DNA of 64,000 bases from Bryopsis sp. KO-2023 (GCA_030272585.1 BSYQ01000010.1:682001-746000), one strand, 5' to 3'. Counted from the stretch's first letter, positions 33,899-47,600 are shown. The notes: generated from the letters alone by a model not told the origin. Translations and numbers: made by a program.

Positions 33899-34917
33899 TG
33901 GTGCTGCACCCCATCCAATGAAAGTTGCATGGGCCCTCCATAAACGAATGAACGCTATTGTACAGTTTTTATGGAAACACCTTTGGGTTTGAACGGGGAA
34001 AATAGTTATATTTAATATGTAGCCTGCATGTGCTTTTGTGGAAAAGTGTGCATCATAAATTCGATAATTGGCTTTTTACTTTGAAATTTTATATGGCAGG
34101 GACCCAGCGCGATATCCTTTTTGGCTGTTGTGGAAAGGGCTGATTCAGTTGGGTAGTTGTTGTGCAGTTTGTACAGTTAAGACACGTGGTTGTGGTATTC
34201 AAGGGGATTTTGGTTGGAACAGGGGTCGTGTGTTTTACTTGTAGGGATTTTGGTTGGAACAGGGGTCGTGTGTTTTACTTGTAAGAATGTGAATTCAACA
34301 CCAAGGAGGTCGGTGCATCCCGATCATTCAGACAAAGGTTGACCAAACCAGATGAAATTTTCATCAATCAAAAAACTAAAATCTGACGATATAAAATTAT
34401 TGGTGAGAATTACTGCCCACCTCACTCTGGCATTCGATTTGCACTGTTTGCACTGTCAATGGATATTTTACTTCACACATACTTTTTGAGATTTACAGTA
34501 TGTGGCTGCACAGTCACATGCGCCGCCATATTTTTGTCCTAGGTATGGTTTTACCCAGCTCCTTCCCCGTTCATTTGTCTTTCTGGCGGAAAGGGTTCAG
34601 GGCACCCGACTACATCAATTCGAAAATATCTCTTCGGAAAGTTTAACAATCTTTGTTCTCAGAACTATCCCCGTCTTTGCATTGGGGGGACAATTGGCTC
34701 AGTTTGCTTTCGTGGTTTCTCCTGATATGGTACTTTGTATCTGGATCTTCACCTCTTGTTTTACACAAAAGATGAGGAGTTCTTGTGACATGCAGTCTGT
34801 CATTGCACCGTTTCAGATTTTGACTTATCGACACCTTTTGCAAACACATGTGGACTTGTTTCATTGCGATTGCCATGTTGGCAGCAAGGATATAGTCTTC
34901 TTTTTGGTTGTATCTAG
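33899..34917. other. 3' flank of the methyltransferase gene with a 40-bp tandem duplication
   Basis: The 3' UTR and flank. At about 34204-34285 a 40-bp unit containing GGATTTTGGTTGGAACAGGG occurs twice in tandem. No further gene was recognised; an ORF at 34502-34951 has no known motif and runs into the hAT-like element. Confidence 0.5.
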
Positions 34918-34966
34918 CAGAGATAGGACTTTACGGTTACGGTCACCGTAACCGGACCGTAACCAC
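34918..34966. mobile_element. Family-1 hAT-like element, left part (split by element B)
   Basis: It begins CAGAGATAGGACTTTACGG, identical to the family-1 TIR, followed by the GGTTACGGTC arm. It is interrupted after ACCAC (34962-34966) by the LTR of element B and continues after the second LTR at 54430. Confidence 0.85.
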
Positions 34967-35196
34967 TGATACGAGGTGACGAGGTTAGTGTCTAGATGTC
35001 CCATCGGTGAGTGGGTGTGTCACTGTAGAGTAAGGGGTTAGTGTGTTGTGGATGGTATAAAAGGGGTTGTATTTTTGACATTGTGTAACCTTTGGGGCTG
35101 GGTTTGCTATTGTGTTGTGTTCCCACGTTCTACCCTCCTCCACTTGGAGGAGGGCCCCTATCTACCCTTCCCCCTTTGGGGGAAGGGCCCCTATCA
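34967..35196 (+). repeat. 5' LTR of element B (230 bp)
   Basis: Bounded by TGATACGAGG and GGGCCCCTATCA. A TATA-like GGTATAAAAGGGG at about 35055 is a likely promoter. The 3' half has two short hairpins (CCTCCACTTGGAGGAGG and CCCCCTTTGGGGGAAGG) that could serve as terminator or polyadenylation structures. Confidence 0.92.
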
Positions 35197-35199
35197 TTT

Positions 35200-35211
35200 T
35201 GGTTTCGGAGC
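35200..35211 (+). other. Primer-binding site of element B
   Basis: TGGTTTCGGAGC three bases after the LTR, identical to the PBS of elements A, C and E. Confidence 0.85.
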
Positions 35212-35859
35212 TTGGGCGTCCCTAGACGACGAGGACGGACGACCCTGTAGGAGGAGCCACCTGACGACGAAAAAGTCAGTGGCTAGGTTAAGTGCCTATC
35301 AAGAGGGGATGGGCAAGGAGTGATGGCACCAAAGGGGGTGGTGCTAGGTGGGACCGAAGGAGCGCGAGTGCGAGCGACGAGTTCGTAAGCACTGGAAAGG
35401 TCGGGGTAGAGGCGAGGAGAAGGAAACGAAAAGGAACCCGTCGCAGGAAGAGATCTAAGGGTCAGATCTACAGAAATCTGCAGGTGACCTTGTGACTGTT
35501 AACCTAAAGGACAGCACAGTGGTCGAAAAGAGTTCGAAACAGGTCGAAAGAGCTCGAAAAGCAGTGGAAAGAAAAGCTGAGAGCTTAAGTTTCCCTAAGA
35601 CAAAGTTTCGACAGAACCTGTAAATTTCTGGAAGAAGATCTACAGCAGATCTGCAAAGATCTCCTACAAACGAACCACCTATGGACGAACCAAGTTCGAG
35701 TCAACGTTTGTGAGGGAAGTTCGACACACGGACGGCCAACGCGTGGTGGCGGATAGTTGCTGCGCAAGAAGTCGACGACTGCGCCTGTGACAGCTGCCAG
35801 AAATTCCGTTGTCGGACATACAGTCATGTCACACTGTGTTACAGCGGAATTTGGCAGAG

Positions 35860-38800
35860 CGGAAGTATCACAGCGGAATCCGCGGAGCGGAAGTGTTACA
35901 TCGGAATCCGCAGAGCGGAAATGGCGAGCCGGAAGTGCAGCGGACGAGCCAAAGTCAGACAGCGAATGGAAAAGGCCAGAGTCTGACAGCGGACAAAATG
36001 GCGCAGCGGACAAAATAGGTGGCGGAAAAAGGGAGCGGACAGAACTCCGAGAAAAACGAAGTCCGCCAAAGCGGTTAAACGGAAACGGCGGAGAGTGAGG
36101 GCGGACAGAGGTAGAAGGCGGGCAAAGTGGCCCAGCGAACTGCTGCCCTTACACTCTGCTGGGCGGACTATGATATTCCAACGCGGAGGAAGAATAGGCG
36201 GTGTTGTTGTGAGCTAAAGCGGTTGAGCTTGGAGGAGCACCAGCGGACACACAACACGGAATATCGGCGAAGTATCGAGGCTAGAACTACGGTAGTTTCA
36301 CGATCGCGTTGGAGGCGGATTTTAATACATCAAGCGTTGGAGGCGGTTATGAAACAGGAGCTGGAGGTTGTGTTACATGGCAGGAGCAGAAACGAGTCTG
36401 TATCAACACACAAACCGCCTGGGCTGATCACCCAGCGGACTAGCAACCGCAAAAGAGCGGATTTTCAGTGCGAAGATAACAAGACAAAGACTTTATACTG
36501 CCAAGAGTTGGACCATAGCGGAAGAATGTAAGCACAACTAGCGACAAGAAGACAAAGAGAGAAAAGAAGTCGCCAGGCTAATAGAGAGCGGAAGAGCGGC
36601 CTGCCAGTTACCTACAAATCGAGTTCAAGCGATAGTGGAGTTCAACGCGCCCAAGTGGGGGATTAAACCGCCTGCAAAGCTGCTAAGTACGCAGGGCGGA
36701 AGAGAAGGAATCATCTGCTAAGCTATTAAGTATGCAGAATGATTTGTTGCAGAAGGAGCTGGTGGAGAGTATAGTTCGTTTGGAATGGACTTTCAATAGG
36801 CCAAGACCTCACACAAGCTGATATAAGACGAGCGGATTAAATGTAGCTTGCCGCGAGCTATCGAGCGTTCTCGAGAGTTTGAATCTGATTAAGGAGCACG
36901 CAATAGCAGTGCCACATTGGATATTTGTGACTTAATGTTATGAATGGGCAAGTGAAGCATTGTTGAAGCTCTGAGCGGATATCTTGTGGGTAAACTTTGA
37001 GGTCTAATGGATGTGGTAGCGGATTGTGATATTCCGGGCTGAGTGAAGAAGAAGAATTAGAGGTTATTGCCGTGGAAGTGTATGGTGGTATTCTTTGGAA
37101 CTAACCGAGTTGCCATGGAACCAACCAAGGATCACGAGCGGAAAAATTCATTCTCTTTTCAACAGCGGAATAGCAGAGGCGGACTAAATGAGGTCGTCAA
37201 GGCGGACTAAATTATACCGTCAGGCGGATTAAATTAGACCGTCAAGAACCAGAGCGGAAATAAAAGAGCCAACCTGGATGGTCAGGTCCAAGGACTATTG
37301 GCTGAAGGACTAAGCGGAATCATACGTCTGGTCAGGGCGGACATTACCACAAACCATTGAGCGGATATGGCTCACAATACTAGCCACAAATGGAAGTCTA
37401 GCGCCAAGAACAACACCCAAAAGTCTAAGGAGTATTCATCGACCAAATTACAGCCGTCAAACTATTGCACTAAGCGGACTAAAAGCTAAGGCAAAGGCGG
37501 ACTGTTAGAGCGGACTGCTGAGGCAGAATGCAAAGGCGATGAGGGTGTGTGTCTTGAGCGGAAATTCCAATGCAGCAAAGGTGCAAGCGGAATAAGTGAC
37601 AGACAATACAGGCATCCAAAGAGCGGAGTAAATGTGTTCATATGGAGACAGTAGAACTGCCAAGCGGAAATCAACAAAGCCAGAGCGGATAGTGACGCTG
37701 CTACTGAGAACTATGTGTGATTGCTTGAGCGGAAAGTTCAATTGCTCACGGAGAGTAAATGCCATGAGCTGAAGCGGAAAAAGATGAAGATTCCAAGCTA
37801 CTGTTGTGGCGGACATTGATCACACTCTGTGGCCGCAGAAGCGGAAATTGGTGCTGTAACGTCAAGTGGCGAAGGCCATAAAATGGCGGATTGTCTATAG
37901 TCATCTACCTCCATACAAGACCCAACCTGGAGCGGGTAGAAGCCAAGTTTCCCTATATTGGCTATTAGATATATCATATGGAGCATTCAAATATGATCAC
38001 CGACAAGCGTGTTTTGTAACAGTTCGAGCTTTGAACAGCATGGAGCGCGAGCAAAGAGTCAGCGGATTGTTGTCAGAAGCAAGAGCACAAGCGGATTATC
38101 AAGTGGATTGGAAGTAAGGGCGGATTATACTCGTATTAGCCAGTGTAAGGCATTGAGTTAACCGAACCTGAAGAGCGGAAAAAGCTACCAAGCGGATAAG
38201 GAGTGCTACTGACAAAATAATATAAAGGAAAAGCGCAAACTCAAGGATCAGCGGAAAAAGTTATGTGTCTGGGAGAGTTGAGCGCTGAGTAATGTATTCT
38301 ACTGTTGACAAGCGGATAAAAGTATGGAAGGTCCTGCAAATGACAAAGCATGCGGAAAAAGATGCATAAGAGCATGTCGGAGTGGAGGAAAACTTGTCAG
38401 AGAAGCGGATTATTTAGTGCCAGGGAGATGAGTCCTACCGCAGAAGACACATTTGGATGAAGTACTTCACAAGAGCGGAATTGCATCATCATTACGACTT
38501 CAAGAGTTGCTGGAGGCGGAATACTACTGTCAGTTGGGGATTCAAGCGGAAATTTTGAACAAGTAGGCCGACCTAAGAAGGGCGCCACTAAATAGAGATT
38601 TCTAGGAGCTTAATCCAAAGCTTGAAGGACCAGCAAGCGAAATATTGACTGGAATTGGAATTGGAAAGAAGCTAACGACAGATATCCACGACATGGGCGG
38701 ATATTGCTTCAGATGGCGGAACACTAGAGTGTATAGGCGGAGTACTAGCTTGAGCAGCCTATGGCGCCAGCGGATTCGACCTAAACCGGACAATCCTGAA

Positions 38801-41789
38801 GCAGGCATGGAATGGATGGATCCAGCAATGATGATGGGGAGAATGGACCCCAAAGCGGACTCCAAGGCGGACTATAAGGTTCCAAACTATCCCAGAAACC
38901 TAGACGCGAGGAAATGGGAGTTCTGAAGCTTTGTGGCCGGAAAAAGGAGTGCTTTGATTCCGCAAATTGAAGAAGTTGTCCACCATTGAGAGGATGGAAG
39001 AACCACGATCAAAGAAGCGGAATACAGCTCTTATTTGAAGCCTTAGCGGACAAATATTGACCGAGCATTGCTCAAGAGCGGATTCCAACAAATAGTGGTC
39101 ACCAAGAGCAGAAATACTACGTCTTGGTAACAAGCCTGGAAGGATGAATTAGACTACAAGACAGGCGGATATTGCTTGATCAATGGAGGACAAGTGGCGG
39201 AATTTAAGTGCCACTACACTTGTGTGATATATAGTTTCCTAGGCAGATAAGAAATGCTTGAGAAATAAGAGACTATTACCAGAAGAACCCAAAACGCGGA
39301 CAAAGGAAGCAGCGAATCAATCGGACAACCACAGGGAAGTGGGTCTGATAACGCCCATCTCAAAGAGAGTTGGGGCGGATTTCCTGAGCGGATCTTTTAA
39401 AAGAGATTTGGCTGGCTACTTGTCAAGCGGAAACAGGGGATGGGGACTTCCTGGAATGGCGAAAAGCATAGCGGAAGGCGGATTGGCTGGAGAGGAGGCA
39501 AATAAAGATTGAGCGTGGAAGCAGAGATTATGTGTGGAGCATAATCAACAAAGAGGCGGAAATCCAGGTGTGCACGATGGATGGATGCCAGAAGGCCAGA
39601 CAAATCCCGAAGACCAGGGATGGCGCAATCCACGCCGAGGCCTAACTTTGTGGAGCAACCAGAGCAGCCTAAAACGCCATACCAAGCAATGAGCACCACG
39701 GGGACGAAAGGCTTGGGAGACTATTGAGGTGCGGTAGTTTCAACCAGTCTGGCAAGACTGTTATGGTGTATACTGAAAGACCCAAGCTAGGAGAGCTTGA
39801 ACCAGGCGAAGCAATCTGGTTGAAGGTTGACAAACAAACAAATCGCGCTAGAGGTCCAAACTAGCGACCGCGGAGTATCCACTGACAGGTGGTCAGGGCG
39901 GAAAACAGAGTTTCCTTGGATGCTACACTTAAAGGCGAGTGAGCGGGTAGATTTGTTGAAGTGGAGAAATATACCAGTCGAGAGAGAAGTGGTGAACCTT
40001 TTCAAAAGGCGGACTAAGAGGGAAACCAAGTACCTTGGAGCTAAGAACAAAGCGTTGGAACGCACACCAGAACTCTTTAGAGTTAACTGAGTGTGGCGGA
40101 TTGTTGAAGATGTTAATAAGTTCGACAAAAAGAAGATGCTTCAAGCTCTGTCAGCGGACTGCAAATATGTGTGGAGGAAGAATTTAATTCGAGTATTGTG
40201 CATTGACAGCCCATTCAGTGAAATGTGCAGAACCGGGTAATCCGTCGGCACCCTTGTCCATAGGGAGAACGGTCTATTCCTGGTTGTTTTGAACGCCTGT
40301 GTTAAGGTGTGTGCCTTTACGCGACATTAAACTTCCGAAGGATTCCTTACAAAGCAAAGTTCAACTTGGACGAGGAGGAACACGATAATTTGAAGTAGGA
40401 AGTCCAAGACCGCAACCTTGAGGAAAGCGGACCTGAGAAGCGGACCTGGAGGGCGGACTAAAGAGGACTAAGCCCTGAGGCGGATTAAACACCTGGAGGG
40501 CGGACTAACAGTTTAGCCTTCGGGCGGATTAAAGCTTCATCAGGCGGACTATGAAAGGCTCAAGGGCGGACTTCAAAACAAATTCCAAAGGCGGATGAAA
40601 TCAGACAGCCAGAGCGGGTTAAATACGACCGCTAGAGCCGGATTTTGAAGGTGAACTTGCATGGAACTACAAGAAGGGACGACTATGCTGATTTGGAGGG
40701 CGGATTACAAGGCTTTCGTTCAATACAAGACCACGGGCGGAAGTGCCACATATTATGCAGAAACCAGCGGACAGAAGAGGATATGAAGAGCTCAAGATTT
40801 CGGGCGGAATACCAACAGTTGAGAGGGGACTGTTTGGGCGACAAAGCGGGAACTCTGACGGGGATGTCTTGCAGCAGGAAAATGGGGGCAAGCTCCTCAA
40901 CCAGTGTTCTGGAGAGCCGTGGTCAGAACACTGGCCCGCTAGTCGGTTGAGCTGGAGATTATCATTCAAGGTGCTGAAGAGAAGACGAAGGTCTTCCTCC
41001 AGAGGCAAGTCAAGCGTGAAGGAAAAGGAGGAGGACTTCCGACACTTGATGAGGCTCAAGCCGGAGCCAAAATCAAGATGTGCTAAGCCGCTAAGCGGAT
41101 TAGTTACGTCGGGAAGTCGCTTGTCAAGGGGCGAGCAGGGATGCACAGTTCCCCTCAGGCGGAACTGCTGTTCGAACAAGGAGTAACCCGACGGGGGTTA
41201 CCCGGATACTTTCTTCTCGGAAAGACGTGCATAAGACTTCCAGCAAGCTAAACCCCGCTGAAAATAGGATCAAGAGCGGATTTGCCAAGCCACAAGCGCG
41301 CAGAAGGAGGACCAAGGGAATTATCCAAAGGCGATTTAACTTTGGACGTGCAAGATAAAAGAGAGACAAAAACTATCGGGGAAGGTGAACACTGCCAAGT
41401 GGTACCCGCGTTATTTGTCTGAGGAGCGGAAGTCGACGGACTGACATTCCTTTAACTCTTTCTTGCGGAACTTTCTATTTAGTGGTATCTAAATGGATAG
41501 TGCGGACAAGATCGTCTTGTTGCTGGCGGACTATTTCCAAGGTTCTTTGGAAGGCGGGGGTTAAAAGGTAATCTCTGTGGCGGAAGGTATATGGAGTATA
41601 TTTCGTGTGGAAGTCAACAAGTTTTGAAGTGGCGGAACTTGGGGACTAACCGAGCATTGATGAGAGCGGACTATCTGCGGTGAAAAGAATCGACACGTTT
41701 TTGGATTCAGACAGTATCAAGGAGTGAGCGGGTTGAGAGCGATTCTATAGGGATGGAGTAAATGGAGATACCCAGTTGGTTATTTACTA
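35860..41789 (+). repeat. GCGGA-studded internal region of element B, left part
   Basis: The 5-mer GCGGA recurs on the plus strand every 25-40 bases in contexts such as AAGCGGAAA, GGCGGACTAA and GGCGGATTAAA. By eye I count about 21 in 37135-37850 and 9 in 40441-40680, and almost no TCCGC there. Distances are irregular and the sequence between the words is not repetitive, so it is not a satellite. There is no long ORF. The 650 bases after the PBS (35212-35860) lack the motif. Confidence 0.85.
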
Positions 41790-41794
41790 CCTAT

Positions 41795-42214
41795 TGATAG
41801 TGAAGCTTGTGGGTGACGCAATAGTGGTCGGCTGTGTTGGTTGGATTCGTGATAACTTGCTGGCTAACGCAAGTATACTTGTGGGGTTTGTTGGTTTAGA
41901 CAACTCTCTAGCTAGCGCGGTTGTGAACGCTACCAGAGCACTTGGGTTGGGAAGTGATTGCGTCAGGCAAACACTTAACACACACACACACAAACACACA
42001 CACAAGCGGGAACACACCAATCCCACGAATCCCGAGTTCTTACAAAATAAAGTGAATGTCAAAACAACGAGTGGGCCTCTTAAGTACCCCTAAGTGTAGT
42101 ACGCTGACGCATGCCCCAAACTCTGGGTCTAATCTGTCTTACTCGTGAACCCACATGCGTCAGCCACCCTCGGCTCTATCCCAAACTACCTCGTATAGCG
42201 CTAAAAGACTAACA
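41795..42214 (-). repeat. 3' LTR of element C (420 bp)
   Basis: On the minus strand it runs from TGTTAGTCTTTTAGCGC to CTTCACTATCA, with a CA microsatellite in the middle. The adjacent minus-strand GCGGGGGGGGCGTA at 42215-42228 is the polypurine tract. Confidence 0.92.
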
Positions 42215-42409
42215 TACGCCCCCCCCGCAAAAAGTGGGCGCCCACGCACACCAAAACACAAAGAAAAACAAAAACACAAAAACACAAACACAAAACTCAC
42301 CCACTCCCATACCCACACCCAACTGTCTTGGACCTGTCTCTTGCTCTGACGTCTCTGACAGCTGCTGCACGCACACACTTGGTCGACGATAACTCCTTTT
42401 CCCTCCTCC

Positions 42410-44224
42410 TTAACGCTGTTCCGGCGCTTGCGCTTGCTGAATAGCACGCTGCTCCTGCGCATGCGCTTGCTGCACTGCACGATACCGGACACAGGGATCA
42501 AATGCGGCAGCCACCCTCTTGGACTTAAGGAATGGCAGATCCCTTGTGATGCCGGACACCTTGAGCTGCCGCTTTACACACATGTTGCAGTGTGGCAACT
42601 TCTCGTGCTCAGCCGGGAACGGAGGGATTTCTTCGAACGTCGAGCGTGTCAGCTTCAACATATGGGCAGGTAGAGAGAATGGGGAGACGGTGGCGATGGA
42701 CTTGTTGTCCACTTCCGCGACTTTTTGGACCGCCGTGACGATGCGCCCCAGCATCGAGTATGCCAACCAATGAGCATCACACACGAGGTGATACCCACAA
42801 GGAAGGACGGAATACTTCTTCTGCGTCAGCCGCTGAGCACTTGCTTGCATTGGGCTTCTCCCGCACCAAATGCACATGGGCAACTCGTGAAAGTGCCGGT
42901 TGCCGCGGTAATTTTGCAAGGCTCGGTCCCTGGGGTTAGTATATTGGACCTTCGGCCATTTCTCTGACGCAGTGATGGGGTTGCAAGCCTCCTCGATATC
43001 CTCCCGTGACAGGTTCACTTCGCTGGGTGCAGCATCCACTTTGTCCTGAGCAGCCGCCCTTAATCTCCTGAGCTTAACCTTTTCTCGGAAAGCCCGAAGT
43101 GCTGCTTCTGTTGGAGCTAACTCCAACGGTGGATGGACCGCACGCTGAACCTCTGTCACCTGGCTTGGCCCTTCATCATTCCTTATTTCCCCGTCCTCCA
43201 GTTCAGAGCTAGGACCTTCGAGCCTAGGAGGTGGACTGCCGAAGTCAATTTCTTCGTGAAAATCCAAGTCCAAAAGCTCCTCCTCTCGCATGTCGAATAA
43301 GTCCTCCCCCGGTGCTATTGCGGTAGCCTCATCTCCGGGAGTCTGAACTGTTGGCGCTGGTTGTGAGGGTGCTGGAGTCTTTAATGCGGCAGCCTTTAAC
43401 TTGAGTAACAAGTTGGCTCTTGCTGCATCTCCAGGCATACGATCCCTCGGTGGCTCACCACCTTCATCGTCACCGTCCTCTCGCCTTCTCTTTCCGTGTG
43501 GATCTTCATCCCTACACGGCGAGCTTGGACGTTTGTTTTTCCCTTTCCCCTTGCCCTTGCTTGAGCCTCCCGCATCATCGTCCTTGGACGGTTCCAGATC
43601 AAGTGTTGCGTTTGACAACAGAACTTGGACTTGGCGATCCAGTTCTTCGCGTACCCGTGGTGCTGGTACCGCCGGGTTCAAACGCAGCATCTTGTCCGTT
43701 GTTTCGCTCTGCACTTGAAGTTTTTCAGAGCCGTCTCTGAGGGACTCTCCCAGCAAATCGATCTGCAGCTCTTGTTCTGCCAATTCCTTCTTAAGGTTGT
43801 TGGCTGCTGCACTCCACGCGGTTGCTACAGCTCGCTGCAGCGTTTCCTCTACCGCGGTAAATCGATCCACTATTCCCCCGAGAGCTTGTTTACGGAGGTC
43901 ATTCTCACGATGGTTAGCCATCATGTGAGATTGGAACCTTTGCTTTTTCAGCTTCATGGCTTCCAATTTTTCCTCCAAGACCTTAGTCTTGTCCTCCGCT
44001 TCTTTCTTTTCCGCCTCCGCCTTATCCTTGGCTTTCTCCGCTGCCTCCTTCGCAGCCTCAGCTGCTTTCGTCCGGTCACTCAACTCTGCGAGCTGCCGGG
44101 TTAAGGCCTCATTGTTCTGCAGCACCTCCTCTGCGGTCGTAACAAAGTGCTGCAGCTCCTCTTCTTTTTGAGCTACCTCCGCTTCCAACCTCGCAATAAT
44201 TGCGGCGGGTGTGTCGGCAGCCAT
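42410..44224 (-). CDS. Element C third ORF: coiled-coil protein with RING-like Cys/His cluster
   Basis: From the first ATG at 44224 the frame gives 604 residues; the open frame extends upstream without another ATG. Residues 1-150 are a charged heptad-rich coiled coil (EAAKEAAEKAKDKAEAEKKE). A low-complexity acidic and Lys/Arg-rich middle follows, with a nuclear-signal-like GKGKNKRPSS and HGKRRRED. Residues about 435-560 hold a Cys/His cluster: CIWC, then VLPCGYHLVCDAH, then LPHCNMC. The pattern C-x2-C, C-x3-H-x2-C-x2-H, C-x2-C resembles a RING or related cross-brace finger, in which LPC..H..C is the usual centre. It lies downstream of pol, where env or accessory ORFs occur in some gypsy elements, but there is no signal peptide or membrane segment. 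A similar ORF is in element D. The function is unknown; a ubiquitin-ligase-like role is only inference. Confidence 0.82.
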   Translation of the reverse strand: MAADTPAAIIARLEAEVAQKEEELQHFVTTAEEVLQNNEALTRQLAELSDRTKAAEAAKEAAEKAKDKAEAEKKEAEDKTKVLEEKLEAMKLKKQRFQSHMMANHRENDLRKQALGGIVDRFTAVEETLQRAVATAWSAAANNLKKELAEQELQIDLLGESLRDGSEKLQVQSETTDKMLRLNPAVPAPRVREELDRQVQVLLSNATLDLEPSKDDDAGGSSKGKGKGKNKRPSSPCRDEDPHGKRRREDGDDEGGEPPRDRMPGDAARANLLLKLKAAALKTPAPSQPAPTVQTPGDEATAIAPGEDLFDMREEELLDLDFHEEIDFGSPPPRLEGPSSELEDGEIRNDEGPSQVTEVQRAVHPPLELAPTEAALRAFREKVKLRRLRAAAQDKVDAAPSEVNLSREDIEEACNPITASEKWPKVQYTNPRDRALQNYRGNRHFHELPMCIWCGRSPMQASAQRLTQKKYSVLPCGYHLVCDAHWLAYSMLGRIVTAVQKVAEVDNKSIATVSPFSLPAHMLKLTRSTFEEIPPFPAEHEKLPHCNMCVKRQLKVSGITRDLPFLKSKRVAAAFDPCVRYRAVQQAHAQEQRAIQQAQAPEQR

Positions 44225-44674
44225 TATGTTTGTCGGAAAGAAAGATATAAACAACGGTTTGTGCGTCTTTAGACTCTTTTTCACTCAGGAGCTCGCTCCG
44301 TTTACACAAACACTAGGGCAAAATGGTTCGAGGGCTGCGCTTATAAGGCTGGGTGACTCGTACACTTTCCTCGTTGGGTTATTGGGGTGAGACACCAACG
44401 TTTCGCTCGGTTGGAGTCTCGTCAAGACCACCTCAACACGTCACTTGATAGGGGTTTTCTCGGAACAACCACACTATCTCGAATGTGACATCGTTTGCCC
44501 GGTTTCTAAAGTACTACTGAAGCTACACTTACTGCGCCAGCCAAATAACTTAGGCACCTAACGCATTAAAGATAAAGAGTTGGTTTGGAAGTCGACAGAG
44601 TTTTTCTAAGGTATCCTTTTTCGCGCCCCCTTGCTATAAGGAGTTCCACCTTAGCCATCAAACACTCTGCTTCC

Positions 44675-47600
44675 CTATTCTCTTCCTTTCTGCAACTCTT
44701 TTCTTTCTTTCTCTTTAAATGCGCGAAGTATATCTGGTGCGTTAACCAGATTAGCTTCAGGTTCCCAAGTAGCGTCAAGTAGATCGTATCCTTTCCACAG
44801 CACTAGGTATTCACGATTGCGTTTACCTCTAGCCCTTAGGATATTTTCGACCTTATACTCTACTTCGCTACCAATCAACTCTCCTTCTGGAGGTTGTATT
44901 TGCCTGCTGTTATCACTCGAGGCGTGATAACGCTTGAACTTAGAAACATGAAACACTGGGTGAATGAGCCATGTTTCCGGAAGTTGAACTCTGTAAGCCA
45001 CCTTTGATATTTTCTCCACAATTTCAAAGGGACCCACAAATCGACGGCGCAGTTTGGGACTCACTTTGTTCAAAGCAGCCAACGGAATAAAACGGCTTTT
45101 TATCAGGACTTTATCCCCTTTTTCAAAAGCAATATCTTTTCTCTTCTTGTTTGCACTCACACACATTCTGTGTTGTGCTCTAGAGTAATATGCTTTTGCG
45201 GTATCTAAGTCCTGTGCCATCCGTGCTACCATAGTCTTAACTGCTTCCACTTGAAATTGCGTTGCCGTCCCACCAATGTTTGGTGTTTCTGGATGGTACC
45301 CATACATCAAGTATGCAGGTGCGAACCCTGTACTCGCATTCACTGCATTGTTTGCTGCAAACTCTGCTGTAGGTAAATACTCAACCCACTTATGGGGATA
45401 CCTCTCAGCATATGGCCTTAGAAAATTTTCCAGAGTACGTATGGTAACCTCACTCTGCCCATCCGTCTGAGGGTGGTAAGCTGTACTCATACGAATCTCT
45501 GTACCCAGAGCTTTAAAAAGCGTCTGCCAGAACTTGCTGGTAAAGCGAGGGTCTCTATCAGACACAATCACTTTAGGTAGGCCATGGTTGCGGTAAACAT
45601 GTTCGATAAAAAGTTGGGCGTATCCTGCAGCGGTAATCTCTTTAGTACATGGGGCGAAATGCACAAACTTGGTAAGTCTATCGACAAAGACAGCTACAGC
45701 ACTAAACCCATTGGATGCTGGTAGATCTGTCACCAAGTCAGTGGTAATTTGCTCCCACTTCCGCTCAGGTATTGGCAGGGGTTGAAGTAAGCCCATAGGC
45801 TTCTGTGTGTCAGCCTTTATTTGTTGGCACACAGGGCATTCGCGCACAAATGCCTTCAACTCATTCATCCACCCCTTCCACCAATATCGCCGCGCGAGGA
45901 TTTCTCCTGTTCGCGCTGGTCCTGTATGGCCTGCTGAAGGTGTCTCATGGCACTCCTTCATGATCTTATTGCGCTGGCCTTTAGGAACCACCACTTTCTC
46001 GACTAATCCTCTCTTTGGGACCGTCCAGAGTATTCCCTCTCTGAGGAAATATCCCTCAACTTCCTCGCCACTCTCAAGCTTCCGCACTATCTTCACCAAG
46101 GAGTTATCAGCTTGGAGGGCTTGTTTCCACTCGTCTTGGCTTGCTTGATGCACTTGCCAAGTGGAAATGTTCATCGCAGTTTCCACGGGCTTAGGAACAC
46201 TGCGGGAGAGAGCATCTGCTAACACATTAGCCTTGCCTTTGATATAGGAGATCTTGGGGTTGATCGAAGTCAGGTACCCCGCCTCAAGCCATCTTGCTTG
46301 GGTTCTAGAAAGGTTCCTCTGCGACAGAATATGTGTCAGAGGTTGGTGGTCAGTGAACACTGTTACTCCACCCACACAACCTTCTAGATAATGTCTCCAC
46401 TGCACCATCGCATAACATATTGCACACAACTCTTTGTCGTATGGTGCATAGTTAGGCTCGGCAGGCTTGAATCTACGTGAGAGGTAAGCTATTGGCTGTA
46501 GCCCCTCTCCGTGATCCTGTGTTAACACGGCACCGATGGCCTCATTCGACGCATCAGTGATCACAGTGTAAGGCAGTGACGCATCTGGAAAAATAAGGAC
46601 GGGAGCTTGACTTAAACGCTTTTTCAGTTCATTGAATGCGCCACGCTCAACCTGTCCCCATCTCCAGGGATGGTCTTTTTTCACTAAGTCATGGAGTGGT
46701 CCAGCAACATGTGCAAACTGGGGAATGAATTTCCTGTAGTATGAAACCATTCCAAGGAAACTACGTACATCGCTAACACTCTGTAGTTCCTTCCACTCCT
46801 TCACTGCCTTCACTTTTTGTTCCTGTGGTTTTAACCCACTTCCGCTAATGCGGTAGCCAAGATAGTCTACTGTTGCGACAGCCAGCTCACTTTTACTTGC
46901 CTTAGCAAAAAGCTGATATTCTGCTAGTCGCGACAGGACTTTCTCTAAGTGTTCGGCATGCTGTTCCATGTTTTCAGAGAAGATGAGTATGTCATCAATA
47001 AAGACAACAACAAAATCATCTAAAAACTCTGCGAGTAGGTCTTGCACTAGAGTTTGGAATTGCGCTGGGCAATTGGTTAGCCCAAAAGGCGCTACCAAAA
47101 ACTCAAAGTGACCGTATCTCGTGCGGAACGCTGTTTTATCTGTATCAGATGGCCTTACTGGAAATTGCCAGTAGCCTGATCGCAGATCTAACTTCGAGAA
47201 CACTTTGGCTTTGAACACTCTATCCATCAATTCTTCTGGCAGGGGTAAAGGATATCGGTTTTTCACCGTCACCTTATTGATCCACCTGTAATCCACACAC
47301 ATCCTTAAGCCCCCATCCTTTTTCGGTACAAATAGGATTGGCGCGCCCCAAGGGGACTCGGATGGTTTGATTTTCTTCTGTTCCAGAAGGTAGTCCACTT
47401 GTGCTTTCACTTCATCCAGCTCTGCTGGTGAAAGCTTGTATATTGGACGATGGATAGGTGTTGGATCCTCCAGGTCTATCTTAAATTCATGACCTTTTCT
47501 CTTCGGAGGGATCCCTGGGGGTAAATCACGAGGGAACACACCACGGTGTGTTTCTACCACCTTTTTAATTTCGGCAGGGGTGTCTGAACGAATAAGTTTG

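Noticed and set aside
34502-34951. ORF of 149 codons downstream of the methyltransferase gene
   Set aside because: No known motif, and its end lies in the hAT-like TIR and ACGGT arm, so it is a chance frame.
35585-36531. Overlapping ORFs at the start of the GCGGA region
   Set aside because: Their composition follows the GCGGA words on both strands; no domain is visible, and they are shadows of the repeat.
41972-42006. CA microsatellite as an independent feature
   Set aside because: It is an internal part of the element C LTR and occurs in all its copies.
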